Origin: Collybiopsis luxurians FD-317 M1
Lineage: Eukaryota > Basidiomycota > Agaricomycetes > Agaricales > Omphalotaceae
Length of the DNA stretch: 64,000 nt
Assembly: GCA_000827265.1 (NCBI GenBank)
Contig: KN834828.1
Span: 187,977-251,976 of the forward strand
Reading direction: 5' to 3'
The stretch's first letter is position 1, and each line of letters starts with the position of its first letter. This document shows, one piece after another, positions 11,316 through 21,718 of the stretch. The notes below the pieces were generated by a model, which ran no database searches, had not been told where the DNA came from, and saw only the letters and a program-made list of their open reading frames with translations. The position numbers and the translations under genes are program-made.

Positions 11316-14300
11316 TAGTGATGTGCCGGCTGGGGCCTAGCTCAGAAGCCCCGGCTAATAATTTCCATCATCAAGAGGGATCCAATCTGAGTTATTTCCA
11401 GCCAATGTCAACCTATCTGCATTGGCGGCAAGCCTTTCCTGAGCTTCCTCTGCCTCTAACTGAAACTCATCCGAGGCAGAAATTGGCTTGCAGAATAAGA
11501 GATCCTTATGCAACAAACACTTCAGAAATTGAAGAGCTTCAACAATACCCCTCCTTGAGATGATTTCAGCATTTACTAATTATAATTCCTTCAGCTGAAA
11601 ATGCTCTCTCACTCAAAACTGAAGAAGCCATGATGGCTAGAAAGTTCCAAGCAAGGACCACCCATCCCAGAAGTTGTTGAGCATTTATCTACAGCCAACT
11701 TGCTTATCAGTTAATGAAGAAAAATAATATGTGAAAGACAAACACCCCACCACTGAACAATCAACATCTCTTCAGGAGCAGAGTCACACTGCATACAAAT
11801 TTCCATTTACATTAAACTTATGAAAAATAGATACAAATAAATTTCCATAAAAGGAAATTTCCCACACTTTTTAATGTAAGTTTACAATAAGTTTACCATT
11901 TTCAGTGGCAACTTATGAGAATTTGTGTGCAGTGTCAGGAGCATTGTTGTACCTGGGGAATTCTTCAAGCCAAGGAACACAGTCAGCTGATGTTGAAGAA
12001 ATGCCAGGTACACTTTCTTCATTATCTGACAACTCCTGCAGCAGTGCTGATCTCTTTTCCATAGGTTGAGATTGAGATTTGATGTCTGAGGCAGCACACT
12101 TGTTAAGCCATACATTTCTGCACACTGTTCTTTGCACTGTTAATTGTTTTGCATGAGAGTACAAATGAGGAGGAGAAGAATTAATATGTATTTTTTCGGT
12201 GAGACCTCGAACTTTGCCATGCAAATCAGAGCTCCAGTGCTTCTCAAAATGAATTATTTCCTCTCTTGGGTTAAGGACTACATAGGGATAGGTGAGGTCA
12301 AGCTGAACATAAAAGTTTGTATCATTCACTTGCTTATTTCAAAGACATATGCCAATGAGTTACCTATCTAGTCATAATAATTAGATAACTTGTTGATACT
12401 GGCTTGTAAGGCATCTTGAATAAGCTGTACTTCTCCTTCGAAATTTGTTTGGACCATACATGGTGGAGAGCTTTGAGTGCAGGTAAACAAATGCAAAGAG
12501 AAGGCTCATTCTCTGATGAGAATGATTGCTGAGTACTGTCAGCATGCTAAAAATAAATAATCAGAGGTTCTGGAAATGTAAAGCTATCAGGTGTACCACA
12601 AGAATGTCAAGCATATTTTTTACCATCTCCCATTCTACATTCATTAAATCCAATTTTTCCAGCTTCTTCTGCTTCTCAATGTCCTTCTCTGCGGCAGCCC
12701 AATTTTGTAAAGGAATGTTGAGATATACTGTTACAGTATGAGAGAAAAAAATTGGTAATAGATTGAACAAGGAATTAACCTCTCAAAGCTTTTCTGCTCT
12801 ATGCAACATGACATACATTGATGTCCATTGTACAGCCATGTCAAGCAAGACATGGAGGAAGTACTATTGTTGTCTAGAGTCATGCTTCTGGATATCCTTG
12901 AAGAGTTGAGCACATTTAGCATATGAATGGATAATTCTATTTGGCAACTTGGCAATATTCAGGAAGTAACACCAGCTGTCACACCGGGACCATTGCAAGT
13001 GACTTCAAGTCACAATTTGTTTGCTAACATGACTAGTTGCCAATTGTCTCAGGTTCAAACCATGGCAGTGTCTAGCCAGAAAAACAGATCCAAAGGCTGT
13101 TACAGATTGCAATTGGTGCAAGAAAAATATGAACAATGGAGAGGTGTGTGCAGGAAATAAGATATGAAAAATGAAACTGAAGTGCAAGGAAATACAGGGA
13201 GGGAGACAAGTGTAAATTGGACCTGAGGGGAGGGCAACAACGACAAGTACTCCTAGTACAATGGGCAAAAAGAAATGAAAAAAATAATATAATAGAGTTT
13301 CTCTACACAAATTGGACACACCTAGTATGATGAACAAGAAGAAAGGAGTTACAGAGAAATTTATTACACTACTACATGTATTGTACCTGACCTGAATGTG
13401 GGATATAAAAGTGCTTCAACTCAAACAGGTGAGGACAAGCTGGTTTAAGTAATAAATTTGACAACCCTGTGTGCCGGGACTGAGTCTATCTGCATAGAGG
13501 TGGCAACAACAACAACAGATAATGAAGCAGTGTGTAAACTTGATCTTGCATTGTCATCACTAACAATGGCAGTTAGTGAATTCTGAAAATTCGGTGCCTT
13601 GGGCACTACAATGGCCATTTTCTGGAGTGACCAGCTAGGGGGTTGTTTGTCGGCAACCGGGTTGTCAAATAGAATAATCCCAGATGAATGAGCATATTCA
13701 AGTACAATTCACAAATCACAAATAATATTTGAATAATATCTAATATGCCAGTGATAGAAAATACCTTTACAACAATGGATCAGACCAGCCCAATCTCATC
13801 TTGAAATACTGCATCCATATCTGGCTCATGAGTGACTGGATCCACAGGGTCATAGTGCTTGGATTGGCTTTGCGCTTTGAGAACAGTCTAAGTTGCAAGG
13901 TTGATGATGTGAGCGAGGTACCAGAGCAAGAGTAAATCATGTAACAATACATTAATCTGATTCCATACCGGATGTGAGAATCCTTTGAGAACTAATCCTT
14001 CATGCTTTTGCACAACTCATGTGAGTTAATCAGGTGTGAGACACAGTCAAGCATAGCATCATTATTTGTAGTATTATTGCAAGTTACCCAGCCAATCTAA
14101 AAAAAAAGAAAAGAAGTGATCAAATAGCTTACTGTAAATTGAATTTGTAACTCATATGAATTCTGCTTGAACAAGTTAATGATAACACAACAAGTGGCCT
14201 TTCAATTTGGAATTTTGACACCATTTGTGGTTTGAGCTGCAACACTCATCATTTCATGGAATTTGGGATGCTTCAGCACAGCAACAGGCTGATGCACATG

Positions 14301-15114
14301 TGAGATTTGCAAAAATAAAAGAACTCTACTTGATCAGTCTCAATAAGCCTTCCTCTGCTTGCTCAGGCAAATCATCCAAATATGGAATAACTCCTGCTTT
14401 AGACCCAGTGGTACCACATGCTCAACAATGGTACTTTGACTGCCTTCAGTGGTCTCCTGAGCTTTCTTGTGCCCTTCAACATCCTTGGGAATCATAGACT
14501 TGAAATTGTTTGCTTTAGCCCCACTGCCAGTATCCATACTATTGACTTGGAATGAGGCACAATGAGTAAAGTGAAAATGTGTAAGATACCTCATGCTGCA
14601 AGCCCAAATGACAACAGAGTGTACTGATTTCATTGGTATAGGTTGCACTAAGAAAAAAGCTATCTATTTTTGTAGAGGGAAGGGCATAACAGAACATACC
14701 TGCTGAGCTTGCATCTGCGGACAGGTTTGGAAAGACCTTTTTCACAAAATGGGTCCCCAAAACAGTAATTAATATCTGCAGTTACTAATTTCCTAGACTA
14801 GACTGTTACTTCCCCTTCCTCACTGGAAGAAACTGTTTCAAGCTTAGACAGAACTGTAGCCTTAGCCTGTTGAGGTATATTATTGAATGAGCATGTATAT
14901 TTTAAAGTATAAAAATGCCTCATGTTCAGGCTTTCTCTTCAATTTTTCGTTGTTTGTACTACCTGATATTTCTTTGAGTTCAAGGGAAGGGTCAGAACAA
15001 CTAGATTATTATGATGCAAACTTGCACTTGTGAAATGTGGTGCAACTCAGCTAGGGCTGAATAGGGCCTGGCTTTAATGGCTCGGGGCCCTGAGCCCTGG
15101 CTGGCACATCACTA
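11316..15114 (-). mobile_element. hAT DNA transposon, full length, 3.8 kb, inactive
   Basis: The left end reads TAGTGATGTGCCGGCTGGGGC. The right end, read inward on the minus strand, is TAGTGATGTGCCAGCCAGGGC. Both ends are flanked by the same 8-bp word CTCTCCAA (11308-11315 and 15115-15122), a perfect target duplication of the length expected for hAT elements. The interior carries a broken hAT transposase on the minus strand. These ends plus the target duplication define the element exactly, at 3799 bp. Confidence 0.9.
11350..14650 (-). pseudogene. hAT transposase, heavily decayed
   Basis: Pieces in transposase order on the minus strand: near 14540-14340, MDTGSG, then IPKDVEGHKKAQETTEGSQS; near 12770-12560, NVEWEMVKNMLDIL, a typical stretch before the large insertion domain; 12329-11913, NDTNFYVQLDLTYPYVVLNP then FEKHW and VPWLEEFPRYNN; and about 11640-11450, SSVLSERAFSAEGIIISK followed by EALQFLKCLLHKDLLF across a frame change. 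The last piece is the conserved hAT C-terminal dimerisation region. Stops and frame changes occur throughout. I could not place the catalytic aspartates with confidence. Confidence 0.75.
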
Positions 15115-15122
15115 CTCTCCAA

Positions 15123-15433
15123 GTATATCATAGTGAGTAATATGGCCTCAACATGTTACTTAGTACAAAAGTCATTAACATAAGGCTTAATCACCCAGCT
15201 GCGAATTACTGATGAATGCTCTGCTGCCCTGCGGCAGCTTGCTGTTCTTCTGAGTCAAGGGAAGAGCCCTTGACAGAGGATAAGATAAGAGACGGCGGTG
15301 GGAATTATCTGGGCGCCCAATTAGGCGCCCTCACCGATCTCTTTCCCAATCTCCCACCGCTGCACTGAGCAGCGAGCACCTTGCGTATACTGCGTCTCTA
15401 ATCGTCTCGAAGTTCAGCACCAGATTTGCGACC
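15123..15433 (+). promoter_or_regulatory. 5' untranslated region of the Ngaro-type element, with hairpin
   Basis: The base composition changes sharply near 15220 to CpG-rich sequence that continues into the gag gene, so the element probably starts between 15200 and 15300. GGGCGCC and GGCGCCC at 15311-15330 form a 7-bp hairpin with an AT-rich loop. Split direct repeats typical of Ngaro elements were looked for against 20375-20760 and not found by eye, so the exact ends are open. Confidence 0.4.
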
Positions 15434-16867
15434 ATGACCCAAACGGAGACGCCTCAGAGTCCACCTCCTCTGCCACCCAACCCTCCAACTTCACCAGAAT
15501 CCTTCTCCAAACCTTTGCCCCATTCTTCATCCTTTTCCTGTCCAGACCGCCGTCATTGTACGCACACCATAGGTAGCGAGCAAGTCCGCGCGAAGCTCAG
15601 TTGGCAGGGTCGTCTATGCCTCGACAAGGATATTGAAGAGAGGAATGAAAGAAGAAGGATGAGGAAGGCTATGGACGAATCCGATGTTTCCGATGTCAAA
15701 TTGTACTACTTGGTGGGCTCAGATGACGTCAACGCAATCCTCAGCGACAAGGAGCTTTTTGAATGCGTCAAAGATGTCATTCCGATGCATACACTCCAGT
15801 GGGCTAGGAAGAACAATTGTTGGGACAAGCCCAAACCTTCCAAACGTCGTCGCGTCGAACCCGAACCTGCAGACTCAGACTCGGATGGTGGAGGGGATGC
15901 GCCGCTGAAGGAGAAAGACACCAAACTGAAGGACGAAGTTTTGGTGAAACGCAACCATGGAAACCCTGCCCACATTGTTTTTCCCTCCAAATTCAGACAG
16001 CTGGCCGACAAGAAGTTCAGAATTCCCCTCGCCTTTTTCACTACCCTCAACCTTTCTTTCATCTTGGCCAACATGACCTCTTTTGTCCATAAGCGGCAAG
16101 CACACATTGGCACGAAGGGTACTATTCTCTTGGATTTGAAGGATGTTGCTGAGAAAATTAGGTCGAATGGGAAGGGTGAGCCGGCTGCAGAAGACGAAAT
16201 GTCCCATGGCCAATTTGATGAGGCCGCTACAAATTTCATGCATTTTGAGGCCTGGCGTTATGAAAATGGAACACTCTCCACGAGCTTCATTTTCTGGAGA
16301 CAGCATTTTGGCTTCTTTTTAGGCCAGGCTTGTTCAGCGAAGTATTTCCATATCTGGCACCAATATGAGGCTGAACTCCGACTGGAACACCACCTCAACC
16401 ACTATGAATTCAACGCTATGACCTACACGGCCAAGTGGACAATAGTCAAAACTCTGGCCAAATGCGAAGAGAAGGAGAAGGAGAAGAAGTCCAAGGAACA
16501 GGCCAGAGCCCCATTCTCCTCTTCCTCATACTACACTGCTTCTTCTTCCAGTGCAGGTCCTGCTCGTGACCCAAAACCCTTTCCATTGAGCAGCAAGGGT
16601 AGAGTCTCGGTCCCTCGCTGCATCGGATGCGGTAAACGAGAACACAAACTTCAGCAACACAATGACCGCCTCCATGGCCCCTTCCCCTTTGTCCAAGCAA
16701 ATGACCAAGGTATCTTCACCAAGGATGGTACCCAGGTCTGTATCTATTTCAACATCACGGGCTCCTGCAAGTCTTCCACATGCTCCCACAAGAACCACAT
16801 TTGTTCCTTGTGTGGAGGAAACCATGCAAGTCTCCGCAATGACCCATCCTGTCCCCATTGTCTCTAA
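15434..16867 (+). CDS. Gag-like zinc-binding protein of Ngaro-type element
   Basis: An uninterrupted 477-residue frame. The N-terminus is Pro/Ser/Thr-rich (residues 1-35), followed by a charged region with a nuclear-targeting-like KPSKRRRVEPEP near residue 135. The middle (about 175-345) is a compact globular domain with many aromatic residues. A Glu/Lys-rich linker and Ser-rich stretch follow. The C-terminus is Cys/His-rich: RCIGCGKREHKL, then CIYFNITGSCKSSTCSHKNH and CSLCGGNHASLRNDPSCPHC, a CCCH-type finger followed by a knuckle. Such Cys/His tails are usual for the first protein of fungal Ngaro elements and fit RNA binding. The gene overlaps the RT frame by about 200 bp. Confidence 0.75.
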   Translation: MTQTETPQSPPPLPPNPPTSPESFSKPLPHSSSFSCPDRRHCTHTIGSEQVRAKLSWQGRLCLDKDIEERNERRRMRKAMDESDVSDVKLYYLVGSDDVNAILSDKELFECVKDVIPMHTLQWARKNNCWDKPKPSKRRRVEPEPADSDSDGGGDAPLKEKDTKLKDEVLVKRNHGNPAHIVFPSKFRQLADKKFRIPLAFFTTLNLSFILANMTSFVHKRQAHIGTKGTILLDLKDVAEKIRSNGKGEPAAEDEMSHGQFDEAATNFMHFEAWRYENGTLSTSFIFWRQHFGFFLGQACSAKYFHIWHQYEAELRLEHHLNHYEFNAMTYTAKWTIVKTLAKCEEKEKEKKSKEQARAPFSSSSYYTASSSSAGPARDPKPFPLSSKGRVSVPRCIGCGKREHKLQQHNDRLHGPFPFVQANDQGIFTKDGTQVCIYFNITGSCKSSTCSHKNHICSLCGGNHASLRNDPSCPHCL

Positions 16868-18790
16868 CCCTTTTGCCGACTCAGTCTCACTGCCTGTCCC
16901 TCTTCCCTTTACTGATTTTGATAACCACATCATCCATAGAGCTCCACTTCCCGATATGCCCCCTGAATTTCTTGATATTTATTCCCGTATTGTTACTCCC
17001 TACAACGCTCAGGCTTTTCAATTTGAACTCATGTCTTGCGGTATTGCTGACCGCTACCCTTTACTCTTCAAGAATCTTACGTATGGTTTCCCACTTGGCC
17101 GCATGCCCTCCATTTCTGAAACGGTCATCATGGCAAATCACAAATCAGCCTTTGATCATCCTGAGGTGGTACATGCCTACATTGCTGAAGAACTTGAGGC
17201 TGGTCGGATGTCAGGACCTTTCTCAAGGGACGATGTGGAGCTCATCATGCGGGGTCCCTTTATTTCTTCCCCCTTCATTGTGGCTGAACAGATCCAGGGC
17301 CCTGACAAGCTGCCAAAATATCAGGTCTGCAGGAATCTCTTGAAGGAAGGTCGAGACTCTTCAGGGATTCTAGTTCCCTCTATCAATTCTTGGATAGAGA
17401 AAGAACTTTTCCCCATGACTTTTGATACAGCTACCATGATAGCTGAATGGGTAAGTTTATTCTGTCTACCAAGTTTCCTCTATGATACCTGAGCCTATCC
17501 TACTGCTACCGCTATTTTCCTCATTACCCATGTTGCTATTACTTACTCTTGGCTACCGCTCTCGCTATCTCCTACTGCCATCATTTGCTAATACCGCTAC
17601 CTGCTATTTAGGTTACCTCTGCTCCCCCAGGCACCCAGATGTGCACTAGTGATATCTCTAAGTTTCACTGAACGGTCCCCCTACTCCCTGATCACAAGCC
17701 ATATATGGTTGTCCAGGACATCAATGGTTCTTTCTGGATTGACCACTGTGTCTCCTTCAGCACTTCCTCAGCAAGCAGCAGCTCCAGCATGATTTCAGCA
17801 GCCCTCTGTGATATTTGGTTCACAAAGGGTATTCGTCCAGTCGCCAAAATTGAAGATGATTTCAATGTTTTTCGCATTCCTAACTCTTCCAATGGCTACG
17901 ACTATGACCGCGCATCAATGCTTGCAGCTATAGCTCATCTCGGCACACCTTGGCACCCTGACAAAGGAGACCCCGAATTTGTTGATCAAACAACTTTCAT
18001 CAGCCTTTTATGGAATCTACCACTCAAACGTGTCAGTCTTCCAGAGGAGAAATGCCTGAAATACCTCCATCGCATCAACCTATTTCTCTCTGATTTCAAG
18101 TCCCACAAAGCTCCCTTAGTCCGCATCGGATCTATACACGGCACACTCTGCCATGTTTCATTTGTCTACCAGGAAGGGAAATCCTATCTCCCAGTCCTTT
18201 CCAATTTCATGGCATCGTACCGCAGCAGAGAGGTAGATGAAGGGAAATTCCCCACCTCGGCTGTCCGCAGCACACTTGAGTGGTGGAAAGTCAAGCTTGA
18301 GAAACCCAACTTCCATCGTCAGTTGCAAGCCCTCGGCCCCATACAGGATTTCAACATTTTCATTGACGCTTCAACTGACTGGGGCATCGGTATCTTCGCT
18401 AATGGCCTATGGGCCGCTTTTAAGCTTTCTGATACTTGGAAAGAACCTGGTCGGGATATATGCTGGCTTGAAACTGTCGCATTTGAAATCCTTGTCTACT
18501 ATTTGGACTACTGGGGCTATCACAATATCCACCTCATCATCCACTCAGACAACCAAGGCACTATTGGGGCTGTCTGTAAAGCTCGCAGTCCAAACTACTG
18601 GATTAACATGTCTGTTCACTGTACCTTTGCTATTCTCAGCCCAAATTTTATTCACCCCGAAATGATTTACATACCCTCTGCCAATAATCCTGCTGACCCG
18701 CTGTCGCGCGGACTTCTTGGGAACGCCAAGGATAGACTACCAGCTATTTTGCTCCCAGATGAGCTCGCTAGTATCCTTTCCTATGTTTAG
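16662..18790 (+). pseudogene. Ngaro-type reverse transcriptase-RNase H, one intron, one nonsense codon
   Basis: Exon 1 (16662-17450) joins exon 2 (17612-18790) in phase across a 161-bp intron with donor GTAAGT and acceptor TTTAG. The RT palm is visible as TSDISKFH (first catalytic Asp) and IEDDFNVF (the paired Asp). RNase H follows, with FIDASTDWG, WLETVAFEI, HSDNQG and NNPADPLSRG supplying its acidic residues. The single interruption is TGA at 17669-17671, just after SKFH; related sequences lead me to expect Arg there, so CGA to TGA is likely. The first ATG lies inside the gag gene in another frame, so translation could begin there or follow a +1 shift. The last 74 bp overlap the recombinase frame. 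Confidence 0.75.
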
Positions 18791-20374
18791 TATACTTTTT
18801 GATGATGCGCTAGGCTGTCCTGGCACAAGTATTGATGTACCGCGCACATCTACTACTCAAAACCTTCCCTCCCCAACCTCAGATATCACTGATCATAATG
18901 ATTTCTGGTTCCGCAAAAGTTTCTTATTCGATAATTCCTACACTCTTTCTCCAGGCTCAATTTCTCCTCGCTCTCCCATACCTTTCAACAATATGCCACC
19001 CCATACACCAGTACAACCTGCAATCCTTTCCTCATCTAGATCACCTACTTGCCTCCCTCTCAAACCAGCTATACGAAGATCAAAGAAGGACAGTTCCATA
19101 ACCCCAAGTTGTTTACGTCCTAATGTCACTGCTGATAATTGGGTCCATGCTTGGCAGACTCCCTTTGCAATTGAGCACAGGAAATGTAACGCCCGCACCT
19201 ACCACCTGCAGATCATTGAAGAAGGTGAACGTGCTATGGCTACAGCCCTGGCTAATTCCACCCTTTCATCTTATGGCTCTGGTCTCATTTGTTTCACTCA
19301 ATACTGCGATAAATTTTCTGTTCCTGAGTCCCTTCGCATGCCGACCAGCGAATATCTTATCACTGGTTTTATTGGCCACTGGTTGGGAAAGCGCTCATAC
19401 TCCTCTATCAAAGGCTGGTTAGCTGGTCTCCGTTCCTGGCACGACTTCCATGGCGCTCCTTGGCCCTCTGATTCTCGTGTAATCCATCTAGCTAGAGCTG
19501 GTGCTCGTGTGGCCGGCACACACCTTAAACATCCTCAACGTAATCCTATCACACTACAGCACATGCTCGCCCTCTACCTATCACTTGATTTCAATATCCC
19601 TTTCCATTGCACTATCTGGGCTACTGCTTGTATGGCCTTTTGGGGATGCTGCCATCTAGGTAGGATATCTGATGCTCCTTCTAACAGCTATCTTTGATGC
19701 TTTTCTTTATAGGAGAACTCACTGTACCATCCAAGAAGGCTTTCAATCCCAAATACCATGTTTCGCATTCAGCTAGAGTCACTCGTACATCTAACCCAGA
19801 TGGTTCACCTTGAGCTATTGGCCTTCACATTCCTTGGGCCAAAACCACAAAAGAACAAGGTGCCTCCATTGTTGCAACAGCGCAACACCACAGCCTTCAG
19901 CAATTCTGTCCTTTCACCGCTATGGACAAACACCTCGAAGCTAATGCAGCCGTTCCAGACACCTACTCTTTCTTTGGTTACATCAACAATCACAGACACC
20001 CTCAGCACATGGTCAAGAAGACTTTTCTCCAATTTTGCAATGGTATTTGGGAAAAGGTGAAACTCAATAATGTCCATGGCCATAGTTTCCGTATTGGCAG
20101 GGCAGTTGAACTACTTATCGCTGGTGTCCCACCTGAGGTCGTTGCAGCCATCGGGGGTTGGACATCACTCGCTTTTCTCATTTATTGGCATAGATTTGAG
20201 GATATCCTTCCCGCTCACATTACGAAATCATATAACCCCGAACAGATTCATAGACTCAAGGCTACTATTGACAATTTTCAGAAGGCTTGTAACATCTCAA
20301 ACTCTCTCGTTACCTCTATTGTAGAAGGCTTCGACATTACCTATGACAATAATGAAACAGATGTACTCCTCTAA
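18717..20374 (+). pseudogene. Tyrosine recombinase of Ngaro-type element, active-site Arg lost
   Basis: Exon 1 (18717-19659) joins exon 2 (19713-20374) in phase 1 across a 53-bp intron (GTAGGA to TATAG). The N-terminal region is Pro/Ser-rich. A core-binding region follows (SSIKGWLAGLRSWHDFHGAP), then the catalytic domain. The splice rebuilds GCCHLGELTVPS, where this family normally has CRLGE with the first catalytic Arg, so here Arg has become His. Downstream, HGHSFRIGRAVELL gives the H..R pair and TSLAFLIYWHRFED the Tyr nucleophile. TGA at 19811-19813 interrupts the frame and again looks like a former CGA. The enzyme would integrate the element's circular DNA; this copy should be inactive. 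Confidence 0.75.
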
Positions 20375-20765
20375 TAGTTTCTTACACTATAACCTACGTA
20401 TATTCTACTAGAACTTCTTGATCAATCTCCCTTTATTATCAACATCAGAGCTTGCTCAGTTTGGGGTTAGTGCCCTCACCCGGATGCCAAGTGCCCTTGC
20501 AAGGTGAGCTGCGCTCTGTCTGGGACATCTGGGCACCGACGTCCACAGGTGGGTGTGCGGAGCCAAGCTCCAGCCAAAACTCTCGGAAGCTAAGATTAGA
20601 CTTAATCCTTTCCTCAGATATCACATCTTCTCCTTTAGCCATATCCGTCTATCTTATTGGTCATGTGACTTATCATAAATTGGGGTTCATGAGGTCCCAC
20701 ACCCTATTCAGGGATCTATCAGTGAAATTATATTACTTTAGGTAATGGAAATCATTCCGAGGTGA
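20375..20765. other. 3' region of the Ngaro-type element
   Basis: Noncoding and CpG-containing, like the rest of the element. It includes the 10-bp palindrome CCTTGCAAGG near 20492. Composition shifts to the CpG-poor sequence of element B after about 20700. No terminal repeat was confirmed. Confidence 0.35.
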
Positions 20766-21718
20766 GTGGGCCCTTCCAGCTTTCCATACTATAAAACCCA
20801 ACAATCCAGAGTTACTTATGCAGTTTCCTGGTTAGCTGGTGCTGCTGCAAGATATTATCAGAATCCTATGGAAAGAGAAATGAGTGACCCTACCTTATAT
20901 TTGGAATCCCTGCATGAATGGCCACATTTTGTAGCCCACTGTAGTCAGTTGTTTGGGTTGCATGATGAACAAATGCATTCCCAAGCAACATTAGATGGGA
21001 CCATTCAGAATTCCAATGAAGTATTTGCTGATTTTCTAGTAAGGTTCCAAGATGCAGCACTTAAGACAGGATACAATGAAGAAGCATTAAGGTGGCACTT
21101 ACTTAAACAAATTTGCAGAGACCTATGCAACCGCTTAACTCTGGTAGGAAGGATTCCATCCACCTTTGGAGGTGTAGTGGAAAGACTAATTGATATAGAT
21201 GGTGCAAGGGAAGCATTCCAAGAAGCTGGCATATCCACATCTTATTATGAAAAAACTTAGGTAATGCCAACACAGGGAATCAGAATGAAAACAAACCTAG
21301 GAGTTCACCTGCTGGAAATAGACCAAATAAGAATTCAAGCAATCCTGTATGAGCTAGGGCTTCCTACACCAATAATCTATCTCCTGAGGAAAGGGAAAGG
21401 AGAAGGAAAGAAAAGCTCTGTTATGAATGTGGTGAACCAGGACATTTGGGAGAAACTGTCAGAACAAGAAGTTTGGAAATTCCCCTGGAGATGCCACATT
21501 AAGAGGAGCAGAGATAGAGAGTGATAGCCCATGCACATGTGAAAATTGTGCTGGATCAGAGCCTACAGAAATAGAACCTATGGAAGAAGAAAGAGAGGAA
21601 GCTCATGGAAGAGCTATTTTTACTCTTCAAGAACAGGGTGATATCAATATGACATGGGAAGAAGAACAAATATGCAAAGAAATAGACAAAGATCCAGGAA
21701 AAGCCTGGTCAGCTTAGG
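20766..21718 (+). pseudogene. Gag of element B, C-terminal half
   Basis: It starts inside the capsid (RVTYAVSWLAGAAARYYQNP) and continues through EVFADFLVRFQDAALKTGYN and LIDIDGAREAFQEAG. A 1-bp change in an A run near 21255 shifts the frame; the text then continues with NLGNANTGNQNENKPRSS, one TGA, and LSPEERERRRKEKLCYECG. The zinc knuckle reads CYECGEPGHLGE with the last Cys displaced by a further frame slip. The end is acidic (IEPMEEEREEAHGRAIFTLQ) and stops at 21718 inside the start of the pol frame, as in overlapping gag-pol arrangements. Confidence 0.65.

Larger units (their letters stand above)
15220..20765 (+). mobile_element. Ngaro/DIRS-type tyrosine-recombinase retrotransposon
   Basis: Three consecutive, overlapping plus-strand genes encode a Gag-like zinc-binding protein, a reverse transcriptase with RNase H, and a tyrosine recombinase. 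There is no aspartic protease or DDE integrase, which is the layout of the DIRS order (Ngaro group). It is CpG-rich and carries only three obvious lesions (two TGA codons and one active-site change), so it is among the younger insertions in the window. Outer limits are estimated from composition and from the start of element B at 20766. Confidence 0.8.

Noticed and set aside
20440..20600. Structural RNA gene in the GC-richer stretch
   Set aside because: No tRNA or 5S box pattern was recognised; the stretch is better explained as the noncoding end of the Ngaro-type element.
15220..20765. Split direct repeats of the Ngaro-type element
   Set aside because: Expected for the group, but only short shared words (GCCCTCACC) were found by eye at the two ends, too little to claim.
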